A stretch of 9,436 nucleotides of DNA from Spirochaetales bacterium (GTDB lineage: Bacteria; Spirochaetota; Spirochaetia; DSM-27196; SLST01), in assembly GCA_030642995.1 (NCBI GenBank), contig DAOWMR010000080.1:1-9436 (forward strand), given 5' to 3'. A model generated the notes under the pieces. The model ran no database searches. It saw nothing but the letters and a program-made list of their open reading frames with translations, and had not been told where the DNA came from. Both the position numbers and the translations under genes were made by a program. Shown in pieces: positions 1-7,100 of this stretch (its first letter is position 1; each line of letters starts with the position of its first letter).

Positions 1-1
1 G

Positions 2-1234
2 ACGCTCATTTTCGTCAAGGAAGGCTCGGTACTCAACAGGAAGTCGCGGTCGCACGAGAAGTTTATCCACGGCATCAAGGTGCTGATGGCCAAGAATTAC
101 ATCGACAATCTCTCCGAGGAAACCCGGAAAGGAATGCTTGAGAAAGCCGAAGAGGGAGAGTTTCCCGGTACCGCGCCGCTGGGATACCTGCACGACAAGG
201 CGAACAAGACCATCGAGGTCGACGAAGAGCGGGCTCCGGTCATCCGGCAGCTGTTCGAGCAGTATGCCACAGGGAAATACTCGCTTCGCCGACTTGAAGT
301 GTTTGCGGCCCAGAGTGGACTCACAACGCGGCGGGGAAATCGTGTCTCACGTAGCTCAATCGCCACGATTCTGAAAAACCCGTTCTACACCGGCGTCTTC
401 CTCTGGAACGGGAAACAGTACGAGGGCAAACATTCACCGATTGTCCACAGCGAGCTCTTCAAGCGTGCCCAGGCGGTTAGCAATCAACGCAACGACACCC
501 GCGCCACCTCCCACCGATTCACCTACAGCGGTCTCCTGAAATGTGCCCATTGCGGCTCTTCGGTCACCGCCGAGATCAAGACGGAACGGTACGTCTACTA
601 CCACTGCACCTTTGACAAGGGGGCCTGCGGTGGGGCCTACGTACGGGAAGAAGAGTTGGAGCGGCAATTCGAGGCGATACTGTCCGAGTTCCACTTCTCG
701 GAGGAAGTTTTCCACTGGATGCGTAACGCCGTGCGGCAAAGCGCCCAGGAGAAGAAGGCGTTCCACGACCACGCAATCGAAGCCTTGAACGCTCGCTATT
801 CGAAGCTTCAGAACCGAATTGACCAGATCTACCTGGACAAGCTCGACGGCGAGATCGAAGAGGCCTTCTACCGCAAGAACGTGACCGCATGGCGCTCAGA
901 ACAAACCGACATTCTCGACAAGATCGGCCGTCACCAGAAAGCTGACGAGAACTACATTGAACAGGGTATCAAACTGCTGGAGATTGCCAGGAACGCCGCC
1001 CAATTCTTCCAAACCCAGGAACCGCCGCAGAAGGCCGAGCTTCTACGCTTCATCATGCCCGGCTCCCTGCTTGAAAACGATACTCTCGTTCCCGTCTTCA
1101 ACCCGCCGTTCGACATCATCCACCAGTTGGCCGCAGAGGCTCACGAGGCTAAAGCAAAGGCAGCCGAGACGAACCCGACTGCCTGTCCAATCCAGCTCCC
1201 CCGGTTGGACTCGAACCAACGACATGGTGGTTAA
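2..1234 (+). CDS. Large serine site-specific recombinase, 5'-truncated by the window edge
   Basis: This enzyme most likely integrates and excises the element at the left edge. The reading frame is open from base 2, so the ATG at 80 is internal; the N-terminal resolvase domain with the nucleophilic serine lies off the window. What remains starts with the end of the catalytic domain and its long linker helix (about 2-160). Next comes the DNA-binding 'Recombinase' domain (about 165-500; PGTAPLGY motif at its start) and a zinc-ribbon domain with four cysteines (codons at 542, 551, 605 and 626). A charged helical, probably coiled-coil stretch follows (about 764-1000), then a C-terminal tail. This domain order is that of large serine recombinases. 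The last codons, reading LPRLDSNQRHGG, are antisense tRNA-Asn sequence, and the TAA stop at 1232-1234 uses anticodon-loop bases. The tail is therefore probably supplied by the attachment site and not needed for activity. The family assignment is secure; the target site is inferred from position. Confidence 0.9.
   Translation, partial: TLIFVKEGSVLNRKSRSHEKFIHGIKVLMAKNYIDNLSEETRKGMLEKAEEGEFPGTAPLGYLHDKANKTIEVDEERAPVIRQLFEQYATGKYSLRRLEVFAAQSGLTTRRGNRVSRSSIATILKNPFYTGVFLWNGKQYEGKHSPIVHSELFKRAQAVSNQRNDTRATSHRFTYSGLLKCAHCGSSVTAEIKTERYVYYHCTFDKGACGGAYVREEELERQFEAILSEFHFSEEVFHWMRNAVRQSAQEKKAFHDHAIEALNARYSKLQNRIDQIYLDKLDGEIEEAFYRKNVTAWRSEQTDILDKIGRHQKADENYIEQGIKLLEIARNAAQFFQTQEPPQKAELLRFIMPGSLLENDTLVPVFNPPFDIIHQLAAEAHEAKAKAAETNPTACPIQLPRLDSNQRHGG
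1151..1184 (-). terminator. Rho-independent terminator of tRNA-Asn, antisense inside the recombinase gene
   Basis: Read on the minus strand, AGGCAGTCGGG pairs with CTCGGCTGCCT around a five-base TTCGT loop. The stem is 11 bp with two G-T wobbles and is followed by the T-rich run TTTGCTTT. It begins 11 nt beyond the tRNA 3' end. On the plus strand the hairpin is followed by GTCCAATCC, which is not T-rich, so it should stop only minus-strand transcripts. It lies within the last codons of the recombinase. With no other terminator seen between amrS and here, it may also end the upstream minus-strand operon. Confidence 0.75.
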
Positions 1235-1268
1235 CAGCCACCCGCTCTGCCAGCTGAGCTACAGGGGA
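1196..1268 (-). tRNA. tRNA-Asn (anticodon GTT)
   Basis: A complete 73-nt cloverleaf can be folded by eye. The acceptor stem is TCCCCTG with CGGGGGA (one T-G wobble). TA fills positions 8-9. The D stem is GCTC/GAGC with an eight-base loop, the anticodon stem is GGTGG/CCACC with loop CTGTTAA, the variable loop is ATGTC, and the T stem is GTTGG/CCAAC with loop TTCGAGT. The discriminator base is G, as expected for tRNA-Asn. The anticodon GTT is at 1233-1235. CCA is not encoded; the next bases are CTGG, so a CCA-adding enzyme is needed. The variable loop has G at position 46 (base 1223), the target of the TrmB enzyme encoded at 7508-8191. The 3' half overlaps the recombinase coding sequence on the other strand. 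Confidence 0.95.
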
Positions 1269-1280
1269 ATGAGCCAGCAA

Positions 1281-1309
1281 AAGATAGCTGGGGGTGGTGT
1301 CAATGTCAA
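1281..1309 (-). promoter_or_regulatory. Sigma-70-type promoter of tRNA-Asn
   Basis: On the minus strand a perfect -35 box TTGACA (1304-1309) is separated by exactly 17 bases from a -10 box TATCTT (1281-1286). The -10 box ends 12 bases before the mature tRNA 5' end, leaving room for a start site and a short leader. A second TTGACA follows the first directly but gives only an 11-base spacer, so the outer one is the likely box. It lies in the 81-bp gap between amrS and the tRNA, which holds nothing else I can recognise. Confidence 0.8.
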
Positions 1310-1349
1310 GATCGAAGGGAGCTGCGCGGAGGGGGAGAGGGCATGTTGG

Positions 1350-2345
1350 CTATCCCAGCACGATCGGCACTTGCGCTCCACAGGAGTTGCAGGCGGTGCC
1401 GTGGAGGCCGGGAGTCGTTACCTGATATGCGCGGCGTTCGACGAGGAGGTTGCCGCATGTCGGGCAGGTGGTGTTTGCCTCACCGGGGATGTTCCCCGGG
1501 TAGACATAGTCGAGCTTCGTGGAGGCAATCTTCACGGCTCGCATGACCTGTTCCGGGGTGGTCCCGTCGTAGGTATAGTGGTAGGCGGGATAGTATGCTG
1601 AGATATGGAGCGGGATTTGTGGATTCACCGAAGCGATGAAGCCGGCTATTGCGGTGAGCTCCTCTTCGCTATCGTTACGTTCGGCAATGAGGAGCGTCGT
1701 GATCTCAACGTGACAAAGCTCACCGGCAATCCGGATGAACTGTTTCACCGTGTCAAGGTCGCCGCCGAGCTCCCGCCGATAGAACTCGTCGTCATAGCTC
1801 TTGAGATCAATATTGACCGCGTCCATGCGGCCCAGCAGCTCAGATGCAGCTTCCTTCTCAAGGTGTCCGTTGGTGACGAGAACATTCTTTAGCGACGAGT
1901 TACGGGCAAGGTCTGCGGTGGCGGTCACGAATTCAAAGTGAATGGACGGCTCGTTGTAGGTGTAGGCGATTGCGAAGCTGTTCTCAGCGAGCGCCTTGTT
2001 CACCACTTCCTGAGGGGTCAACTCCATCGTTGAGCGATCGGTGGATTGTGAGATTGAGTAGTTCTGGCAGAACGGGCAGTGGAAGTTGCACCCAAGGAAA
2101 CCAACCGAAAGGATCTGGTTGCCCGGGTAGTAGTGGTAGAGGGGCTTCTTCTCAATGGGATCAAGCGCGATGGAGCTGATCTTTCCGTAGTACGGCAATA
2201 CGAGTGTGCCGTTTACGTTGACTCGGACACCACAGCGCCCGCTGCTTCCGTCGGGAATGCGGCACCTGTGAGGGCAGAGCGTACATATGACGAGGTGATC
2301 CTGGGTCGACCAGAATTGAGCCGTGACCGCCGATGGCCGGATCAT
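1350..2345 (-). CDS. amrS: AmmeMemoRadiSam system radical SAM enzyme AmrS
   Basis: A 331-residue radical SAM protein of the AmrS family, often labelled as pyruvate formate-lyase activating enzyme-like. The radical SAM cluster motif CX3CX2C is at C86, C90 and C93 (CNFHCPFC). An N-terminal cysteine-rich segment typical of the family is present (C21, C24, C28, C38, ending GRCGVR). A C-terminal zinc-ribbon-like pair is at C294/C297 and C319/C322. The length and motif order fit a full-length member. The family is named for its co-occurrence with AMMECR1 and Memo domain proteins. I do not know of a settled reaction, and neither partner is in this window. Its ATG overlaps the TGA of the upstream PilZ gene as ATGA and has only a weak ribosome-binding site, so translation is probably coupled. 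The family call is strong; the biochemical role is unknown. Confidence 0.88.
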   Translation of the reverse strand: MIRPSAVTAQFWSTQDHLVICTLCPHRCRIPDGSSGRCGVRVNVNGTLVLPYYGKISSIALDPIEKKPLYHYYPGNQILSVGFLGCNFHCPFCQNYSISQSTDRSTMELTPQEVVNKALAENSFAIAYTYNEPSIHFEFVTATADLARNSSLKNVLVTNGHLEKEAASELLGRMDAVNIDLKSYDDEFYRRELGGDLDTVKQFIRIAGELCHVEITTLLIAERNDSEEELTAIAGFIASVNPQIPLHISAYYPAYHYTYDGTTPEQVMRAVKIASTKLDYVYPGNIPGEANTTCPTCGNLLVERRAYQVTTPGLHGTACNSCGAQVPIVLG

Positions 2346-3100
2346 ACCGGCTCGAGGAGGGCCGGTTCGTCGGACTCAATGCTCTCGAGCTCACGCTGGG
2401 AATGTCCGGAAACGTAGCTCCGGATCAGTGCCCGCTGACCATCGTTGAGGAGGCCGAAGACGAGGCTGAGGGCCCGCTCATTGCGCACAATCCGCGAGCT
2501 GAAAGAGATGATCTGCTCGCCGATTCTCAGTGAGCATGAGTTGAGGTCGGTGCCGACCGGGAGCCCCATGATGCGTTGCCGATCGTATGGAATAATAGCA
2601 ACCCCGGTGGCGGAAAGATCATCCACATGACCGTAGATCATCTCCATCCGTTCCGGATGCGTGAAGACAAACCTGACCGCGTCCACGTCGGTCGGGATCA
2701 AGCGCTTTTCTGCGCGCGCATCTCCGATGTCCCGGTACCGATTGATGAGATCCTTGAGGCGCGACAGTTCCTGTCTGTCACGGAGCTGCTCATCCACGAT
2801 TCCGTTCACACCAAGGGCTTGAGCCTTGTCGGCCTCTTCGTGATCAAAGTCATCTCCGCGGAGTATGACGAAGACACACTGATCACGGGGTTTCGTATCC
2901 CGGAGAAAGACCAGAAAGGGTTTCCAATGACGGGGGAAATCCCGTCCGCTGAACATGACGACTTCCGGGTCTATCTCGTCCAGATTGTCCATTGCCTTGA
3001 TGGGGTTGTAGTACTGAATGATTTCCGCACCACGCGGGATGAAATTGCGTTTGATGAACTCACGGAGTTCGTCGCGCTCAGATACCAGCAGAATCTTCAT
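2342..3100 (-). CDS. Degenerate receiver-PilZ protein, probable c-di-GMP effector
   Basis: A 252-residue protein in two parts. Residues 1-120 look like a response-regulator receiver fold (MKILLVSERD start, alternating strands and helices). However, the place where the phospho-accepting Asp should be, after VVMF, holds Ser51, and the usual late Lys is not evident, so it is probably a pseudo-receiver. Residues about 128-235 match a PilZ domain. RAEKR (129-133) fits the RxxxR motif and DLSATG (161-166) fits [D/N]xSxxG, the two motifs that bind cyclic di-GMP. The C-terminal tail from about 232 is acidic. It has no enzymatic output domain and no membrane segment. It most likely senses c-di-GMP and acts by protein contact. 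It starts 11 nt after the exported-protein stop and overlaps amrS by 4 nt. PilZ is confident; the receiver part is moderate. Confidence 0.8.
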   Translation of the reverse strand: MKILLVSERDELREFIKRNFIPRGAEIIQYYNPIKAMDNLDEIDPEVVMFSGRDFPRHWKPFLVFLRDTKPRDQCVFVILRGDDFDHEEADKAQALGVNGIVDEQLRDRQELSRLKDLINRYRDIGDARAEKRLIPTDVDAVRFVFTHPERMEMIYGHVDDLSATGVAIIPYDRQRIMGLPVGTDLNSCSLRIGEQIISFSSRIVRNERALSLVFGLLNDGQRALIRSYVSGHSQRELESIESDEPALLEPV

Positions 3101-3111
3101 TTTCCCGGTGC

Positions 3112-4068
3112 CTACTCCGTTCCAAGATTTGTAACCGCGTAGTCATAAATGTACCATACCCTGTCGCGTCTGCGAAGGAAGTAGGTGTAGCGTTTGGTTT
3201 CTGAGTAGGTGGGAAAGCGGAACACCTCGTCAACGATCACCGCAGCCTCCGTGGGGTCGTAGGTGGTGCGGACCATCTGGAAAGTGGTGGGTATGGCCGA
3301 GATCTGTGGATCCACCAGGGCGGTCTGAAGTTCGTCCGCAAAGGCATCCAGTCGTATTTGCCGACTTTGATCAGCGAGCCTCGCGTAGGAGCGTGCACGT
3401 GCGGAGTCCGACTGCAGGAGGCCTTCCAGATCCACGTAGAGGAAGTACCGATTCCATGCACCGTCCTGGAGTGCGGTGATTACATATTCCACGACCTCAT
3501 CGGGTGGCAGTGATTCGCGGGTGAGGAGCTCCCCAGTGCGTTCATCAAGCTGAGCAGCCACGCGTTCATCTTGCGTCAGATCCGGGCGAATGGTCATGCT
3601 GAGGCTGTTTGAGGCGACAGCGACACCATCTTCGCCACCCACGAGATCCGGGTAGAATCGTGCCGTCACCACGAAGATTCCGGGGTCGGCTATCTGGACA
3701 TAGTCCGAGAGGTTTTCAACGAATGCAAACTCCTCGCCGGGTTCCAGGGCCACGTCACGGTAGTAGAGCTGTTGATTTGAGGTCCGCTCTGTAGTAAAGT
3801 GCGGCGCGGGTTCCAGCGGCACGTTTGACAGCGTTCGGACATCAAACTCCACGTTGAACATGCGATTCTCGGCCATACGGAATCGGTAGGTTGTGCTGCG
3901 TCCATTCTGGATCGTGAACTTGACAAGGATCTCGCTTCCTGGAACGTATATCTGTTTGTCCTCGTATCGGATGGAAACTTCTATGTCACGCGCCGGGACG
4001 GCGACGGCCACCACGACACCGGTTATGATCATCAACAGGACCATGGCAATGATACGAATCGGTCTCAC
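3112..4068 (-). CDS. Exported protein with Ig-like N-terminal and NTF2-like C-terminal regions, function unknown
   Basis: A 318-residue protein with a GTG start and a strong GGAGG ribosome-binding site 8 nt upstream (4077-4081 on this strand). Residues 1-25 form a signal peptide: a basic start (MRPIRI), a hydrophobic core, and an AVA motif at 21-23 suited to signal peptidase I. There is no cysteine anywhere, so it is not a lipoprotein and has no disulfides. Residues about 28-162 look like a beta-sandwich, with an early VKFTIQN strand, a central LEPGEEF turn and PGIFVVTARFYP near the end. This resembles BsuPI-type or other Ig-like domains. The last 130 residues end with strands like an NTF2-like fold (KRYTYFLRRRDRVWYIYDY). 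I do not recognise the family. It leads the unit with the PilZ and amrS genes and probably acts in the periplasm or at the cell surface. Domain calls are by eye. Confidence 0.7.
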   Translation of the reverse strand: MRPIRIIAMVLLMIITGVVVAVAVPARDIEVSIRYEDKQIYVPGSEILVKFTIQNGRSTTYRFRMAENRMFNVEFDVRTLSNVPLEPAPHFTTERTSNQQLYYRDVALEPGEEFAFVENLSDYVQIADPGIFVVTARFYPDLVGGEDGVAVASNSLSMTIRPDLTQDERVAAQLDERTGELLTRESLPPDEVVEYVITALQDGAWNRYFLYVDLEGLLQSDSARARSYARLADQSRQIRLDAFADELQTALVDPQISAIPTTFQMVRTTYDPTEAAVIVDEVFRFPTYSETKRYTYFLRRRDRVWYIYDYAVTNLGTE

Positions 4069-4101
4069 AGCTAATTCCTCCTACGAATTCGGGAGCGGCG
4101 G
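4069..4101. promoter_or_regulatory. 33-bp divergent start region between the exported-protein gene and mfd
   Basis: Two GTG starts face away from each other across 33 bp. This space contains GGAGG for the minus-strand gene (4077-4081) and GGGAG for mfd (4091-4095, 6-nt spacer), which together fix both starts. There is no room for two ordinary promoters, so at least one must lie within the opposite gene's coding sequence. A -10-like TATGAT at 4024-4029 could serve mfd, but the matching -35 position (GCGACG) is poor. No convincing promoter was found for the minus-strand unit. Confidence 0.5.
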
Positions 4102-7100
4102 GTGACACCACTCCACTCAACTCTCACTTCAGCTCTGAAAGGATATCGGCCCTGGCAGGAACTTCGCGATCGACTGACAGTCGGGCCGTATCCCCTCAAC
4201 GTCATCGGCCCGCGCGGAGGCTACTTCGCATTCGTTGCATCACAGATCGCGCGGCAGACAACGGGTTCTGTCTTGATTATCGTCCCGACCGAGCAAGAAG
4301 CTGAGAGCCTCGTAGCCGATCTGACACTCTTCGGAGAACGTCCAATCCTTGTCCCCTGGTGGGGCTCCCTGCCGTACCGGCCCCTTCCGCGGACAGCGCC
4401 GGTATTTGGCCACCGCACGCGCGCACTGGGAAGGCTGCTCCTTGAACCGCCGTCGGTGGCCGTGTGCAGCCTGCGTGCGTATCTCACCCCGGTGCCGGAT
4501 CCGATCCGGCTGGCGAAGCGCCTGGTGACTATTCGCACCGGGGACTCATTTGATCCGGCGGAACTGTCGCGTGACCTGGAACGCTACGGATACAGTCGTG
4601 TGCCCAAGGTAACGGTGCGTGGAGAATACGCCCTTCGTGGCGAGGTTCTGGATCTCTTCCAACCGGGAGACGACGATGCGATCAGAATCGTATTTGAGTG
4701 GGACGAGATCGAACAGATTCGAACGTTTCAAGCGGAAACTCAGACTTCCACCGGAAAACTGGACTGTTTCGTGCTTCACCCGGAGCGAGAGGTTGTATGG
4801 GATGAGGACGAAATTCTGGCCTTGGAGGAACGAATTGCGGAGGCAACGGAATTTCGAGAGCCGGCCGATCTGCTCGAGTCAATCCGCGAGCGTCGTTGGG
4901 TTGAGGGAGAGGAGATCTACTTCCCGCTTGCAGATCAGCGACCCCACCGGATTACGGACTACCTCGGGGAGGCGCCCACGGTTCTGTTCTCGGAAAGCGA
5001 CCGCCTGATCTCATCATACGAGGCGCTGGAGAAGGAGTACCAGGGCCTGTACGCGAGCGAGCGGGCACGCCGGGAGGTGCCAAAGCCCAATCGTATCCTT
5101 TTCGATCTGGAAGACGTCATGAACGCGACGGATCGCCGGATTCTCTTTCCGGTATTTGGTGAGGGTGACCACGAGAGTTCCATAACTCTGGCCTGTGACC
5201 CCCCTCGCAGTTTCTTTGGCAACATAACGTTCTTGAAAGAAGAACTGGGTAATCTCTCGAAGGTTGGATATCGAGGGGTCATCTATGCCGACTCGGAAGC
5301 CCAAGCTCAACGCATTCGCCACCTGCTGCAGGAATTCGAAATAGCGGTGGAGGCCGATCGGCTGTCGGCCGGGTTCAGTCTTCCGGACCAGAAGCTCCTG
5401 GTCATCGAAGAAAATGAGATATTCGGACGTCGTCGGCGCATTCCCCGGTCGGTGAAACAGGTCCATAGCGAAGTGATTGATACTTTCGTTGACCTTGCGC
5501 CCGGTGATCACGTGGTTCACGTTAACTACGGCATCGGACGGTTCAACGGTATCACCCGGATCACGGCCGCCGGCAATGAGCGGGACTACATTCATCTGGA
5601 ATACGCCGGGGAAGAATTCATTTACATCCCCATTGAGCAGGTGAATCTGATCCAGCGGTACATCGGGCACAGCGGCGAGTCGCCACGTCTGGACAAGATG
5701 GGCGGGAAGAGCTGGGAGAGCCGGAAGAGTCGTGTCCGGAAGAACGTGGAGGATCTGGCGGAGCGGCTGGTGAAGCTCTATTCGCGCCGGCGTCGGGCTC
5801 GTGGTTATGCGTTCCCTGAGGACAGCGAATGGCAGGTCCAGTTTGAGGCGACCTTCCCGTTCGAGGAGACTGAGGACCAGATCACCTGCATTGAAGATGT
5901 GAAGGCGGACATGGAGAAGCCCGCTCCGATGGATCGCCTTGTCTGCGGGGATGTGGGATACGGTAAGACGGAAATTGGACTCCGGGCCGCGTTCAAAGCG
6001 GTGGCTTCCGGGAAACAAGTCGCCATCCTCGCCCCGACGACGATACTCGTCGAACAGCACTACGAGACCTTCACGGATCGACTCAGAGATTTTCCTGTGA
6101 AAGTGGGCATGTTATCGCGCTTTGTTTCTCGCAAAGACCAGAAACAGGTGTTGGCGGAACTGGCGGGCGGAACACTGGACATTGCGATAGGAACACACCG
6201 AATCCTTCAGAAAGACGTTCTCTATCGGGACCTCGGTCTCCTGATAATCGACGAGGAACAGCGGTTCGGCGTAAAGGACAAGGAGCGGCTCAAGGAGCTC
6301 AAGAATTCGGTTGACTGCCTGACTCTGACTGCTACACCCATCCCGCGGACGCTTCACATGTCGTTGTTGAAAATTCGGGACATGTCCATTCTGCGTACCC
6401 CGCCCCAAAATCGATTGCCCATTCGGACCGTGATCAAGGAGTTTTCCGAGGAGCTGATTGCAGACGCCATCCGTTCCGAGGTGGAGCGGGGAGGGCAGGT
6501 CTTCTTCCTCCACAATCGGGTTGAAACACTCGAGAATATCGTGAGCTTCCTCCAGCAGCTCGTTCCTGAAGTCATCGTGGACAAGGCGCACGGGCATATG
6601 TCATCTCACGCACTTGAGGACATCATGCATCGATTCATCCACGGTGGCTTCCAGGTTCTTGTGTCAACGACCATCATTGAGAACGGAATTGACATCCCGA
6701 ACGTGAACACGATCATCATTGATCGAGCCGACATGTATGGGATCAGTCAGCTCTACCAACTGCGCGGCAGGGTGGGGCGCAGCGACCGAATGGCCTACGC
6801 CTACCTCCTCTACCCTGACCAACGAGTGCTGTCCGAGATCGCAATGAAGCGATTGCAGATCATCAGCGACCATACCGAGCTCGGAAGCGGCTTCAAGATT
6901 GCGCTCAAGGATCTCGAGGTCCGAGGGGCGGGGAATCTTCTCGGTCGTGAGCAAAGCGGTGATATCCTCTCCATCGGCTTTGATCTGTATCTCCGGCTCC
7001 TTGATGAGGCCATCCGCAATCTTGATGAGGAGGCGGAGCCGCAGGATGAAGAAGTCTACCTGGAGTTGGAGTATTCCGGTTTCATCCCGGACAGTTACGT

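Larger units (their letters stand above)
1..1234. mobile_element. Right end of an integrated element at the 3' end of tRNA-Asn (boundary approximate)
   Basis: A recombinase gene lies flush against the 3' end of an intact tRNA gene, with chromosomal housekeeping genes on the other side. This is the usual layout of a prophage, ICE or genomic island inserted in a tRNA gene. The tRNA 3' half would be restored by the element's own copy, so the exact crossover lies somewhere in about 1196-1234 and cannot be fixed here. The other junction should carry a partial repeat of this tRNA sequence, but it is outside the window. tRNA targets are classically used by tyrosine integrases; large serine recombinases more often target protein genes, so this pairing is less common. 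No cargo gene is visible, so the kind of element is unknown. Confidence 0.55.

Noticed and set aside
80..82. ATG at 80 as the recombinase start
   Set aside because: The frame is open to the window edge with clear recombinase sequence upstream, so this Met is internal.
957..1601. A 214-codon plus-strand reading frame spanning the recombinase end, the tRNA and the amrS 3' end
   Set aside because: It runs out of frame through the recombinase and antisense through the tRNA and amrS. Its WTRTND-type peptide is a well-known artefact of translating a tRNA gene.
2576..3142. A 188-codon plus-strand reading frame opposite the PilZ gene
   Set aside because: It mirrors the PilZ coding sequence on the other strand and has no independent support.
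5014..6060. A 348-codon minus-strand reading frame inside mfd
   Set aside because: It lies fully antisense to conserved Mfd domains and looks like no known protein. Long antisense frames are common in GC-rich coding DNA.
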